Source of the DNA: JBDWFY01 sp964291365
GTDB lineage: Bacteria; Pseudomonadota; Alphaproteobacteria; Rhizobiales; Stappiaceae
Reading direction: 5' to 3'
NCBI GenBank assembly: GCA_964291365.2
Contig: OZ219989.1
Span: 3,968,001 to 4,032,000, forward strand
DNA: 64,000 nucleotides
Of the stretch, positions 47,464-56,752 are shown in pieces. Made by a program: the position numbers and the translations under genes. Within the stretch, counting starts at the first letter, position 1, and each line of letters begins with the position of its first letter. The notes under the pieces are model-generated. The model had not been told where the DNA came from, did no database searches, and saw only the letters and a list, made by a program, of their open reading frames with translations.

Positions 47464-50334
47464 ATGGCCATATACAATGCGATCATTGACATATTTCGCA
47501 GTATTTTTATGAGCATATCTAATCTTATAGGTAGCATTTTTGGCACAGCCATTGAACGAAAAATAAAAGCTTACCATGCAACTGTCAATGCAATCAATGA
47601 ATTAGAACCAGAATTGGAAGCATTGAGTGATGAACAGCTAAAAGCGAGAACTCAAGAATTTAAAGAACAGTTAGCAGCTGGTGAAAAGTTGGACTCTGTA
47701 CTGGTGCCTGCATTTGCAACTGTTCGAGAAGCCGCTAAACGTGTATTAGGGCAACGTCATTATGATGTTCAGCTTATTGGAGGAATGGTATTACATGAAG
47801 GTAAAATTTCTGAAATGCGTACTGGTGAAGGAAAAACTCTAGTTGCAACATTATCTGTATATTTAAACGCTTTGGCTGGTGAGGGAGTACATGTCGTAAC
47901 AGTAAATGACTACCTGGCAAGACGTGATTCAGAATGGATGGGGCAAATATATGAATTTCTTGGATTAACAACAGGAGTTATTGTTCATGGACTCAATGAT
48001 GATGAACGCCGCGAATCTTATAATGCAGATGTAACCTATGGAACCAACAACGAGTTTGGGTTTGATTATTTACGCGATAACATGAAACACGACCGTGCCG
48101 ATATGGTTCAACGTAGCCATAGTTACGCGATTGTTGACGAAGTGGACTCGATTCTCATTGACGAAGCTCGAACCCCACTCATCATTTCTGGTCCACTAGC
48201 CGATAGATCAGAATTTTATAACACAATAGACACATTTATTCCAAAACTTGAAGAAGAAGATTACGAATTGGACGAAAAAACAAAATCTGCGTCTTTCACT
48301 GAAATTGGTAATGAAAAACTCGAAAAACTATTAGCTGAAGCTGACTTACTTAAAGGAGATTCGTTATATGACGTAGAAAATGTGACAGTCGTTCACCATT
48401 TACAACAAGCCCTAAAAGCCCATAAACTCTTTCAACGAGATCGAGATTACATCGTCCGCAATGACGAAATTGTCATAATTGATGAATTCACGGGACGTAT
48501 GATGCCAGGTAGAAGATTTTCCGAAGGCCAACACCAAGCACTTGAGGCTAAAGAAGCAGTTACAATTCAACCTGAAAATCAAACTATGGCCTCAATCACA
48601 TTTCAAAATTATTTCCGTATGTATAACAAATTAGCAGGTATGACTGGAACAGCAAAAACTGAAGCCGAAGAGTTTATGGACATTTATGGATTAGAAGTAG
48701 TTGAAGTGCCAACCAATGTGCCCGTAGCAAGAGTTGACGACAACGACGAAATTTATCGAACTGCTAGAGAAAAGTTTAACGCAATTCTCGAATTAATCGA
48801 TGAGTGTAAAGAGCGACATCAACCGCTATTAGTAGGAACAACTTCAATCGCAAAATCAGAGCTACTTGCTGACATGCTTAAAAAACATGGCTATAGTCAA
48901 GTTGATGTAAGCAAACCTGAAGCGTTTACTGCATTGAATCAAAGTGAGAAAGGTGGAGCTGCAAAGAAGATTTTTGCTGTTTTAAATGCACGTTACCACG
49001 AACAAGAGGCACACATCATTTCTCAAGCGGGAGTTCCTGGTGCAATCACTATTGCAACCAATATGGCAGGTAGAGGTACTGATATCCAGCTTGGTGGAAA
49101 TCTCGACATGCGACTAGAATCTGAAATTGACCCAGAATTGAGTGAAGAAGATAAAGAAAAATTTAAAACTAAAATCACGGCAGAAGTTGCAAAATTAAAA
49201 CAAGAAGCTATTGAAGCAGGTGGGCTATTTGTAGTTGCCACCGAACGTCACGAAAGTCGTCGAATTGATAACCAGTTACGTGGTCGTTCCGGTCGGCAAG
49301 GAGATCCTGGACACTCTAAATTTTTCCTTTCGCTTGAAGATGACTTGATGCGAATATTTGGATCAGACCGATTGGATTCAATGCTACAAACACTTGGATT
49401 GAAGGAAGGTGAAGCAATCGTTCATAACTGGATTAATCGCGCGTTAGAAAAAGCTCAAACAAAGGTTGAAGCACGAAACTACGATATAAGAAAAAATCTA
49501 CTTAAATTTGACAATGTGATGAATGAACAACGGAATGCGATTTTTGAACAACGACTTGAATTGATGGATGAAGAAGACCTTTCCGATATGATCAAAGATA
49601 TGCGAGAGGAAATTATTGAAGATATGGTCAGCTTGCATATCCCAGAAAAAGTATACCCTGAACAGTGGGAAACAACAGAATTGAAAGAAAAGGTAAAAAA
49701 TAATCTGAACCTTGATTTACCAATAGAAAAATGGCCGGATGAAGAAGGAATTGATCCAGATGTAGTAACCATGAGACTGAAAGAAGAGGCTGAAAAACTT
49801 GCAGAAAATAAATCCACACTATATGGCTCTGATATAGTAAAAAAAGTTGAAAAGGCGATAATTTTACAGTCTTTAGATCACCTATGGCGTGAACATCTAG
49901 CTACCTTGGATCATCTGCGTACTGTCGTTGGTTTTCGCGGCTATGCACAACGTGACCCATTACAAGAATACAAAACTGAGGCATTTGAGCTATTTAATGC
50001 CATGCTCTCACAACTACGAGAAGATGTCACTTCAAAGTTCCTCAAACTTCAAATCGTTCAGCATGAAGTTCCGCCAAATTTAGAGGATCAAAAAGAAAAC
50101 CTACACGCATTATCAACTGAGCATATCAATCCATTTACTGGTGAAAACGAAGCGGAACAAGAAAATACCACAATAAAACCCATAATTAATAAAGCCACGA
50201 AGTCCCAGGAGCCCAAAAAACCTGACTTAACCAGACCCCACACTTGGAGTAAAATTGGACGAAATCAAGAATGTCCATGCGGGTCAGGTAAAAAATATAA
50301 AAACTGCCATGGTAAGTTACAACAAACAACTTAA
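47464..50334 (+). CDS. secA: Preprotein translocase ATPase SecA
   Basis: This is SecA, 956 residues from the ATG at 47464, which has AGGA upstream. The open frame extends 31 codons earlier without support. Walker A is M-R-T-G-E-G-K-T near 120. The DEAD-like VDEVDSILIDEART, the preprotein cross-linking domain and R-L-R-G-R-S-G-R-Q-G-D-P-G follow, then the C-terminal zinc motif C-P-C-G-S-G-K-K-Y-K-N-C-H. The chain has about 20 additional hydrophobic residues (IIDIFRSIFMSISNLIGSIFG) before the usual F-G-T-x-x-E-R start. It drives post-translational export through SecYEG. Confidence 0.97.
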   Translation: MAIYNAIIDIFRSIFMSISNLIGSIFGTAIERKIKAYHATVNAINELEPELEALSDEQLKARTQEFKEQLAAGEKLDSVLVPAFATVREAAKRVLGQRHYDVQLIGGMVLHEGKISEMRTGEGKTLVATLSVYLNALAGEGVHVVTVNDYLARRDSEWMGQIYEFLGLTTGVIVHGLNDDERRESYNADVTYGTNNEFGFDYLRDNMKHDRADMVQRSHSYAIVDEVDSILIDEARTPLIISGPLADRSEFYNTIDTFIPKLEEEDYELDEKTKSASFTEIGNEKLEKLLAEADLLKGDSLYDVENVTVVHHLQQALKAHKLFQRDRDYIVRNDEIVIIDEFTGRMMPGRRFSEGQHQALEAKEAVTIQPENQTMASITFQNYFRMYNKLAGMTGTAKTEAEEFMDIYGLEVVEVPTNVPVARVDDNDEIYRTAREKFNAILELIDECKERHQPLLVGTTSIAKSELLADMLKKHGYSQVDVSKPEAFTALNQSEKGGAAKKIFAVLNARYHEQEAHIISQAGVPGAITIATNMAGRGTDIQLGGNLDMRLESEIDPELSEEDKEKFKTKITAEVAKLKQEAIEAGGLFVVATERHESRRIDNQLRGRSGRQGDPGHSKFFLSLEDDLMRIFGSDRLDSMLQTLGLKEGEAIVHNWINRALEKAQTKVEARNYDIRKNLLKFDNVMNEQRNAIFEQRLELMDEEDLSDMIKDMREEIIEDMVSLHIPEKVYPEQWETTELKEKVKNNLNLDLPIEKWPDEEGIDPDVVTMRLKEEAEKLAENKSTLYGSDIVKKVEKAIILQSLDHLWREHLATLDHLRTVVGFRGYAQRDPLQEYKTEAFELFNAMLSQLREDVTSKFLKLQIVQHEVPPNLEDQKENLHALSTEHINPFTGENEAEQENTTIKPIINKATKSQEPKKPDLTRPHTWSKIGRNQECPCGSGKKYKNCHGKLQQTT

Positions 50335-50681
50335 AACAGAAATTGCCGACTGTTTGAAAGTGCTCTTCCGAAGAAAATTCTTATTTCTCTGGACAACTTT
50401 TGGTCAAACAGTTTCAACCTAGTTGAAATAATTTCATACCGCTCTAAATGAATAAATACGTTATGAATTTAGGAATTTAAATAAGTAAAAACGGGATATC
50501 AAAACTCAATCAACAATTCTGTTATTTTAAAAATGCTGATTCTTAGTTTCACCAAGTTAATCAATTTTAGTTTAAATTTGTGCAATGAAGACTTATACCG
50601 AAGACAACACATTAAATAATACTCTGGATGCAAATAGAACTTACACAATTCAGACTCACAATTTCAATTTTGAGAAAGACC
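50335..50681. other. Intergenic region after secA
   Basis: These 347 AT-rich bases lie between secA and the first gene of the unrecognised pair. A loose inverted repeat (GACTGTTTGAAA / TTTGGTCAAACAGTTTC) follows secA within 90 bases but has no U-tract. No RNA gene is seen. Confidence 0.35.
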
Positions 50682-51218
50682 ATGTCGATAAACAATAATT
50701 CATCAAATGCAAATCCAAATAGTGATTTTATACCTGATTCAAAGGTCACAAAGAATTATGGTATTTTGGAACCAATTGTTACAAATAATAAACTGCAACG
50801 GCTCAAGTCATTGGGTTCAAATTCCTCTAAAATAAAGAATAAATCCAAAATAACAAAGTGTCATTCTCCAAAGAAAAAAATAACTAAAGAATGGATCGGA
50901 CTTGTGACTGATATATCAGAGAAGATTGTATACTTAGACTTGAAAGATAAATATGATACGAACAAAGTCGCTACGAATACTGGAAATTTGCCTATAAGTG
51001 AACTATCAAAATCTGATCAAAAAAAGTTATCAATCGGATCCATAATTGATTTAACAATTTGGATCAAATGTTATCCCAATGGAAAACAAGTAGAATTTTT
51101 AGACACCAAAGTTCATGAAGCACCAAGAATAACCCCTAAACAAATGCGTCAAGCACTTGAGCGAGCTAGAATTCGATTAAAAGGTTATAGATGGAATGAC
51201 GCATCCCGACAAAAATAA
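50682..51218 (+). CDS. Hypothetical protein with a beta-barrel-like core, first of an overlapping pair
   Basis: The ATG at 50682 (MSINNNSSNANPN) follows GAGAAAG and encodes 178 residues; an upstream in-frame start at 50628 is less likely. Residues 1-70 are Asn/Ser/Lys-rich and probably disordered. The rest begins K-E-W-I-G-L-V-T-D-I-S-E-K-I-V-Y-L-D-L-K-D and continues L-P-I-S-E-L-S-K-S-D-Q-K-K-L-S-I-G-S-I-I-D-L-T-I-W-I. This alternation suggests a small S1/OB-like barrel. The C-terminus is a basic helix (PKQMRQALERARIRLKGYRW). No family was recognised with confidence. It overlaps the next gene by 23 bases in another frame. Confidence 0.6.
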   Translation: MSINNNSSNANPNSDFIPDSKVTKNYGILEPIVTNNKLQRLKSLGSNSSKIKNKSKITKCHSPKKKITKEWIGLVTDISEKIVYLDLKDKYDTNKVATNTGNLPISELSKSDQKKLSIGSIIDLTIWIKCYPNGKQVEFLDTKVHEAPRITPKQMRQALERARIRLKGYRWNDASRQK

Positions 51219-51522
51219 CATTCGAGTTGTAATTTTAAGTAATGGTCTACCAGATGAAATAGGAAAAAAACGTCTAATCAAGGTTTCTAATAGAGCATTT
51301 ATAGTGGGTGAACAGTTATCCTTAACTGATGAAGAAGAACCAAAATCGGAAAGTGTATCTGAGACAAGACACCAACTTAATATTAACCCAAAACCTAAAT
51401 CAGAGAATTTTGGTTCAGTGGCAATAACATTTGATGCTTCAACAAAAATTAATACTTCAAACCCAAATTATGATGAAACCATAACTATTGAATGTAATGG
51501 AAATGCGAGAGAGCTTATTTGA
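51196..51522 (+). CDS. Hypothetical protein, second of an overlapping pair
   Basis: This open frame of 108 residues starts inside the end of the preceding gene (ATGACGCATCCC), a typical sign of translational coupling. It begins N-I-R-V-V-I-L-S-N-G-L-P-D-E-I-G-K-K-R-L-I-K-V-S-N-R-A-F-I-V-G-E-Q-L-S-L. An acidic/serine-rich linker and a short beta-prone tail follow. No known domain or transmembrane segment was recognised. A frameshift joining the two frames is conceivable but nothing in the sequence forces it. Confidence 0.5.
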   Translation: MTHPDKNNIRVVILSNGLPDEIGKKRLIKVSNRAFIVGEQLSLTDEEEPKSESVSETRHQLNINPKPKSENFGSVAITFDASTKINTSNPNYDETITIECNGNARELI

Positions 51523-51584
51523 TGCTGGTTTGTCAAACTATTGTGTACTTCACGCTCAAAAAGTAATTACTCAATTTGAGTGCG

Positions 51585-52496
51585 TTAATTTATAAACAAT
51601 TCAACTTTTTCACGATTTGGTAGTGGCGAAACTGCACCATATCCTTCTGTAGAAAGCGCAGCAGATGCATTAGCATATTGTGCTGATTTAAATACATCCT
51701 GATGACGTATGTATTCAGCAAGAAATGCTCCATCAAATGCATCACCAGCTCCAGTCGCATCAACTGCTGACACCTTATGAGGTGGAATCTTAATTTGTTG
51801 CTCTGGTGTCGCAACAATTACACCCTCACTACCCATAGTTAACGCAATGACATTCGGTCCACTATTAAGTAACATGTCAATAATCTCTTTGGGGTCATCA
51901 ATTCCAGTTACTTTTCGAATATCATCCAGACCAGGTAACAAAATATCAGCATTTTGGATGGTTTCATTGATTATTGCCCGTGCACGTGAGATTGACCAAA
52001 GTGGTAATCGAAGATTTGTGTCATAAGAAACCTTTACTCTGTTTGCTTTAGCAATATCAATAGCGTGGAAGCAAGCATCGCAAGCTGACGAACTAATCGC
52101 TTGTGAAATTGCTGATAGATGCAAAATCGAAGCATTAGCAATTAGTTGTTCTGGCACATCTTTAGGAGTTATCTTACTGGCAGCTGAATTTGATCTAAGG
52201 TACGAAAATGTATGCCCAGATTCATCATGAGTTACAAAATACACACCAGTAGGTGAGTTTTCTGATTCAGGAACAAAGCTATGGTCAACACCCTCTTTAG
52301 TCCACAGTGTTCTCAGCATTTGCCCGAATTTGTCGGAACCAACGTGAGAAAAGTAAGCAGCACTTGCTCCATGTCTCGATGCTGCAATCGCGGTATTTGA
52401 GGTGTCGCCACCAAAACCAAGTTCAAATAACCCGCTTTCTTCCTTTTGGTTAAACTCAATTAACGGTTCACCCATACACACTAGCTGTATTGTCAT
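51585..52496 (-). CDS. kdgK: PfkB-family sugar kinase, probably 2-keto-3-deoxygluconate kinase
   Basis: This 303-residue ribokinase-fold enzyme begins C-M-G-E-P-L-I-E-F-N. It contains F-G-G-D-T-S-N-T-A-I-A-A-S-R-H-G, Y-D-T-N-L-R-L-P-L-W and the anion-hole/base motif D-A-T-G-A-G-D-A-F-D-G (near 246-256). The N-terminal sequence and the D-x-N-x-R-x-x-L-W segment favour KDG kinase over fructokinase or adenosine kinase. It would feed KDG from sugar-acid degradation into the Entner-Doudoroff pathway. The udh genes in the window point to uronate use but are 38 kb away. Substrate is inferred. Confidence 0.8.
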   Translation of the reverse strand: MTIQLVCMGEPLIEFNQKEESGLFELGFGGDTSNTAIAASRHGASAAYFSHVGSDKFGQMLRTLWTKEGVDHSFVPESENSPTGVYFVTHDESGHTFSYLRSNSAASKITPKDVPEQLIANASILHLSAISQAISSSACDACFHAIDIAKANRVKVSYDTNLRLPLWSISRARAIINETIQNADILLPGLDDIRKVTGIDDPKEIIDMLLNSGPNVIALTMGSEGVIVATPEQQIKIPPHKVSAVDATGAGDAFDGAFLAEYIRHQDVFKSAQYANASAALSTEGYGAVSPLPNREKVELFIN

Positions 52497-52523
52497 TCAC
52501 TAAATTCCCTGAACTTACTGAAA

Positions 52524-53708
52524 TTAAACGGGTGGAAGTAAATCATCTCGCCAATCTTGCCCTAACGACCTTCGTGCAATCATATATGAACGCGGATGAT
52601 TGACACTATCCACTGCAATGAGTTTCCCGGATTTCAAGTAAGCGATATAAAACACCTTAGCTGTTGGATCACCTACTACTATAGATTCGTCATACTCTTG
52701 TGCTAAACCGGTGATTTGAAGTTTAATGCCATACTGATCCGACCAAAACCAAGGGATTGGATCATAATCTTCATCTACGCCACAGATTGAATTCGCAACA
52801 GCTTCCCCTTGATCTATTGCGTTTTGCACACTTTCTAGTCTAACTTTTTGCTGAAATCTATTGGAATAAAATCTCGTGCAATCGCCAGCAGCAAATACAT
52901 TTTGTTCTGATGAACAACACGCGTTATTTACTAAAATTCCGTTATCTGTATCAATTCCACTTTGTTTAGCTAAATCATCGTTTGGTATTGACCCAACTGC
53001 AATTAAAACCAGGTCGCACTTGATTTTAGTACCGTCTGCAAGTTCAACATATTCTGCATTTGTTTCCCCACCTACAGCTTTAACTTTAGTTGAAGTTCGC
53101 AATTCAACACCATTGCTTTCGTGCAATTTTTGAAAAAATTCTGACATTTGCAGTGAGACAACGCGTTTCAATACTCTCTCTTGTTCTTCAAGAACGATAA
53201 TATTTAACCCCAATTTTTTTGCAATAGCAGCAACTTCTAACCCGATATATCCCGCTCCAATAATTACTAAATTGTGTCCCGGTTGCATGCTTGGTCTGAG
53301 TTTTTCCACATCACTTATATTTCGTAACTGGAATACACCCTGCAATTCGCTTCCTGGCAGAGAAATTTGTCGTGCCCTTGCTCCTGTCGTCAATAATAAG
53401 TCATCAAAAACTACGACTTTGCTATTTGAAAGCACTAATCTATTGTTATGAAGATCTAATGATTCAACTCTAGTATTCAAAATTAACTCAATATTATTCG
53501 TGTCATAAAATTCCTTGGGTCGCAATTGCAATCGTTCTTCGGTAATTTCATCTGAAAGAAATCCTTTAGAAAGCGGAGGCCGTTGATAAGGTAACTGCTC
53601 CTCATCGCCAATTAGTGTAATCTTCCCTGGGTATTCATTTTGTTTGAGTTGCTGAATCGCTTGAGCAGCGGCTTGTCCGGCCCCAACAATAGCTAATAAT
53701 TTGCTCAT
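52524..53708 (-). CDS. FAD/NAD-dependent ferredoxin-reductase-type oxidoreductase
   Basis: The protein has 394 residues from the ATG at 53708 (MSKLLAIVGAGQAAAQ). It has two Rossmann motifs: I-V-G-A-G-Q-A-A-A (7-15) for FAD and I-I-G-A-G-Y-I-G-L-E-V-A (near 148-159) for NAD(P)H. Y-Q-R-P-P-L-S-K-G-F-L and the F-A-A-G-D-C-T-R-F motif follow. This is the family of reductases serving Rieske dioxygenases and rubredoxin or P450 ferredoxins. No oxygenase partner is adjacent, so its electron acceptor is unknown. It starts 27 bases upstream of the kinase gene on the same strand and may share its transcript. Confidence 0.9.
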   Translation of the reverse strand: MSKLLAIVGAGQAAAQAIQQLKQNEYPGKITLIGDEEQLPYQRPPLSKGFLSDEITEERLQLRPKEFYDTNNIELILNTRVESLDLHNNRLVLSNSKVVVFDDLLLTTGARARQISLPGSELQGVFQLRNISDVEKLRPSMQPGHNLVIIGAGYIGLEVAAIAKKLGLNIIVLEEQERVLKRVVSLQMSEFFQKLHESNGVELRTSTKVKAVGGETNAEYVELADGTKIKCDLVLIAVGSIPNDDLAKQSGIDTDNGILVNNACCSSEQNVFAAGDCTRFYSNRFQQKVRLESVQNAIDQGEAVANSICGVDEDYDPIPWFWSDQYGIKLQITGLAQEYDESIVVGDPTAKVFYIAYLKSGKLIAVDSVNHPRSYMIARRSLGQDWRDDLLPPV

Positions 53709-53966
53709 ACGGTACATTCTCAAATTTATTGAGGTTAAATGAAAAGCTTTAATCGTTATCGGATAAAATGCCGACAATACTTTTTTCAAGTTTTGGTAGT
53801 TCAACAATCGTAATTTGGTATATATTCACCTTATCTTCCTATACTAAATGTAATTATATTTATCCGTTCAAAATTTTACTAACAAAGTAAGTAAATCAGT
53901 AATTTCAATTTAGAAAAATCTGTATAGCGTTCATAAATTGAAAGCCAACAAATGTAATTTTCTTAG

Positions 53967-54848
53967 ATGTCATTAAAATCTACCTTAATCTTTTCCTCGC
54001 CAGCAATTTTTGTACTCCTTTGGTCTACTGGATTCATTGGCGCAAAGCTTGGAGCTCCTTGGTCAAATCCATTTTCTTTCCTATTGGTAAGAGTCATAAT
54101 AGTTGCCGTAATATTAGGGATCGTTTGTGCAATTTCAAGAATAAAATGGCCGGGAGTAAAACCAGCTTTTCATAGTGCAATAGTTGGAATGTTAGTTCAT
54201 GGAGTATATCTAGGATGTGTATTTTGGGCAATTAATAACGGCATGCCAGCTGGGATTTCGGCCATCATAGTCGGGTTACAACCTTTGTTAACTGCGGTAC
54301 TTGCACGTTTTATTCTAAAAGAAGAGATAACTTCTCGGCATTGGATCGGCTTTTTTATTGGCATTGCTGGTCTAATATTAGTACTACAACCCAAATTTCA
54401 AATTACTGGAACTGGGATTACACTAGCCGCGACTTTAGTATGTTTGCTTTCAGTAATTGGAATTGCAATTGGTACAATCTATCAAAAAAAGTACGCGGCA
54501 AATATTGATGTTCGTGCAGGAACATTTTTTCAATATATTGGTACAATACCGATAATGGCAATTGGTGTTGGAATTGATGGTGGCTACTATATAGAATGGA
54601 CTGGAGAATTCATCATTGCCCTAACTTGGCTAGTACTTGTTCTATCAATTGGTGCGGTCTCATTACTGATGATTTTAATTCGGCATGGTGCTGTAAGTCG
54701 TATTGCCTCTTTGTTTTATTTAGTTCCAGTCGCAACTGCGATTGAAGGATATTTTTTATTTGGTGAAACCCTAACAGTCACTCAATTACTGGGAATGCTA
54801 GTTGTAGTTGGAGCGGTTACTTTAGCCCGGCAAAAGTCTCAAACATAA
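53967..54848 (+). CDS. EamA/DMT-family membrane transporter
   Basis: This 293-residue protein has about ten predicted transmembrane helices arranged as two EamA repeats. It starts F-V-L-L-W-S-T-G-F-I-G-A-K-L-G and includes a glycine-proline-rich L-Q-P-L-L-T-A-V-L-A-R-F. It is a likely exporter of a metabolite or amino acid; the substrate cannot be inferred. It is divergent from the flavoprotein gene across 258 bases. Confidence 0.9.
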   Translation: MSLKSTLIFSSPAIFVLLWSTGFIGAKLGAPWSNPFSFLLVRVIIVAVILGIVCAISRIKWPGVKPAFHSAIVGMLVHGVYLGCVFWAINNGMPAGISAIIVGLQPLLTAVLARFILKEEITSRHWIGFFIGIAGLILVLQPKFQITGTGITLAATLVCLLSVIGIAIGTIYQKKYAANIDVRAGTFFQYIGTIPIMAIGVGIDGGYYIEWTGEFIIALTWLVLVLSIGAVSLLMILIRHGAVSRIASLFYLVPVATAIEGYFLFGETLTVTQLLGMLVVVGAVTLARQKSQT

Positions 54849-55000
54849 TAAAAATCTATATATAGCTCTACTAGCTAGATTAACTCCGTTACTAAAAAAC
54901 GAAATCTAATTGTTCACATTCAAAAACTCAAAATTGAATACTAAAGAAATTATGTTATTGTTGCACTGCACAAAATTATACAAATACTGGAACGATTCTT

Positions 55001-56686
55001 ATGTCTGATACTTCCCTTAACTCACTAAGCTTAGACAAACACGCTCATATCGAAAATACTAAAAGCGTTGTAAGTGATTTAGAAAGAGTCTTAAAATCCG
55101 GTCGAGAATTCGTAAAGAGTAGAGTTTCAGTAGCTAGCAAAATTTCATCTGAAAAAGTTGAACGTGAACAACACATCGTTCACGGATATGCTTGGTTAGC
55201 GACTTATGTCAAAGCATTGGAACAAATTTCCCTAAACAGTGAAAATCTTCTCAATTCCAACGAATTTTCAGAAACTGATATTCTGCTTAATGCCATTATA
55301 TTTGGTGAGTACCTTACCCAAATTTTGAGCGGAATCCCAATGAATCAAGGTGAATTTATTCGACCTGTTGAGTTGGGAATTGAATTCCAATCCATCAATG
55401 AGTTACAAGAGTCTCCAGCTGTTAAAGCAATACTTGAACACGGTAATTCCGCTGAAAATCGTTTGCAACTTGCGAAGATTTTACAAGACAATCCACTGCA
55501 AATTTACGGAAACAATGGACTTGACGAAACTGAAAATCACTTCCGTGCTGAAATGCAGAGGTTCACAGATAGTGAAGTCAAACCTCAAGCACAACAATGG
55601 CATCGAAAAAATGAATATATTCCGATGTCCCTCATTGAAAGCTTGGCAGAGATGGGTGTATTTGGATTGACAATTCCGGAAAAGTATGGTGGGTCAGGTC
55701 TTGGTAAAGTCTCAATGTGTGTTGTCTCAGAGGAGTTGTCACGCGGGTATATTGGTGTTGGTTCACTTGGTACCAGATCTGAAATTGCTGGTGAGTTGAT
55801 CCTTTGTGGTGGAACTGAAAAACAGAAACAACAATGGCTTCCGAAGATTGCATCTGGTGAAATTTTACCAACAGCTGTATTTACCGAGCCTAATCATGGA
55901 TCCGACTTAGCCGCACTTAAATGTAGAGCAGAACTCCATGGTAGAGAATATCACATTACTGGCAATAAAACCTGGATTACGCATCCAGTACGCGCGGATG
56001 TAATGACACTATTAGTCCGCACGAACCAAGAAGAAAAGGGGTATAAAGGAATATCAATGTTTCTTGCCGAAAAACCACGAGGGACTGATCAGAATCCATT
56101 TCCAGCAGAGGGCATGAGTGGTAGCGAAATAGAACCACTAGGATATCGCGGGATGAAAGAGTACGAAATCGCATTTGATCATTTCAAAGTTAAACAAGAA
56201 AACTTACTTGGCGGTGAAGAAGGTCAAGGTTTCAAGCAACTCATGCAAACTTTTGAATCTGCCAGAATACAAACTGCTGCGCGTGCGGTTGGAATCGCAC
56301 AATCAGCACTGGATTTAGGATTGCAATACTCATTAGAACGCGTTCAATTTGGCAAAAAGTTGATTCAATTTCCAAGAGTTAGCGATAAATTGGCGTTAAT
56401 GGCTGCAGAAATAATGGCAGTACGTCAATTAACTTATTTCGCTGCGAAGGAAAAAGATTCAGGAAGACGATGTGATGTTGAAGCAGGAATGGCTAAGTTA
56501 CTTGCAGGAAGAGTTGCTTGGGTTGCTGCTGATAATGCGGTACAAATTCATGGTGGCAATGGCTATGCGCTTGAATATGAAATTTCAAGAGTATTATGCG
56601 ATGCACGAATCCTTAATATCTTTGAGGGAGCTGCTGAGATTCAAGCCCAAGTAATTGCGCGTCGTCTGTTGGAAGACCACAATTAA
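55001..56686 (+). CDS. mcd: (2S)-methylsuccinyl-CoA dehydrogenase-like acyl-CoA dehydrogenase
   Basis: At 561 residues it is longer than ordinary acyl-CoA dehydrogenases (about 380). Residues 1-180 form an extra helical N-terminal region with H-G-Y-A-W-L-A-T-Y-V-K-A-L and I-I-F-G-E-Y-L-T-Q-I-L-S-G-I-P-M-N-Q-G-E-F. I recall these segments from Mcd of the ethylmalonyl-CoA pathway. The standard fold follows (F-G-L-T-I-P-E-K-Y-G-G-S-G-L, F-T-E-P-N-H-G-S-D-L, K-T-W-I-T-H) with the catalytic base Glu in F-E-G-A-A-E-I-Q near 542. The role would be oxidation of methylsuccinyl-CoA to mesaconyl-CoA during acetyl-CoA assimilation. Other pathway genes (ccr, ecm, mch) are not in the window. Confidence 0.8.
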   Translation: MSDTSLNSLSLDKHAHIENTKSVVSDLERVLKSGREFVKSRVSVASKISSEKVEREQHIVHGYAWLATYVKALEQISLNSENLLNSNEFSETDILLNAIIFGEYLTQILSGIPMNQGEFIRPVELGIEFQSINELQESPAVKAILEHGNSAENRLQLAKILQDNPLQIYGNNGLDETENHFRAEMQRFTDSEVKPQAQQWHRKNEYIPMSLIESLAEMGVFGLTIPEKYGGSGLGKVSMCVVSEELSRGYIGVGSLGTRSEIAGELILCGGTEKQKQQWLPKIASGEILPTAVFTEPNHGSDLAALKCRAELHGREYHITGNKTWITHPVRADVMTLLVRTNQEEKGYKGISMFLAEKPRGTDQNPFPAEGMSGSEIEPLGYRGMKEYEIAFDHFKVKQENLLGGEEGQGFKQLMQTFESARIQTAARAVGIAQSALDLGLQYSLERVQFGKKLIQFPRVSDKLALMAAEIMAVRQLTYFAAKEKDSGRRCDVEAGMAKLLAGRVAWVAADNAVQIHGGNGYALEYEISRVLCDARILNIFEGAAEIQAQVIARRLLEDHN

Positions 56687-56752
56687 TTGACAATATAAGC
56701 GAATTTCCTGTGAAAAATTTGCTTGTTGCTCGCAAAGAGCTACACTCAAAAT

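Noticed and set aside
51523..51600. CGCTCAAA / TTTGAGTGCG inverted repeat between the hypothetical pair and the kinase as a terminator
   Set aside because: Arms differ by a two-base bulge and the loop is long; no T-run follows closely.
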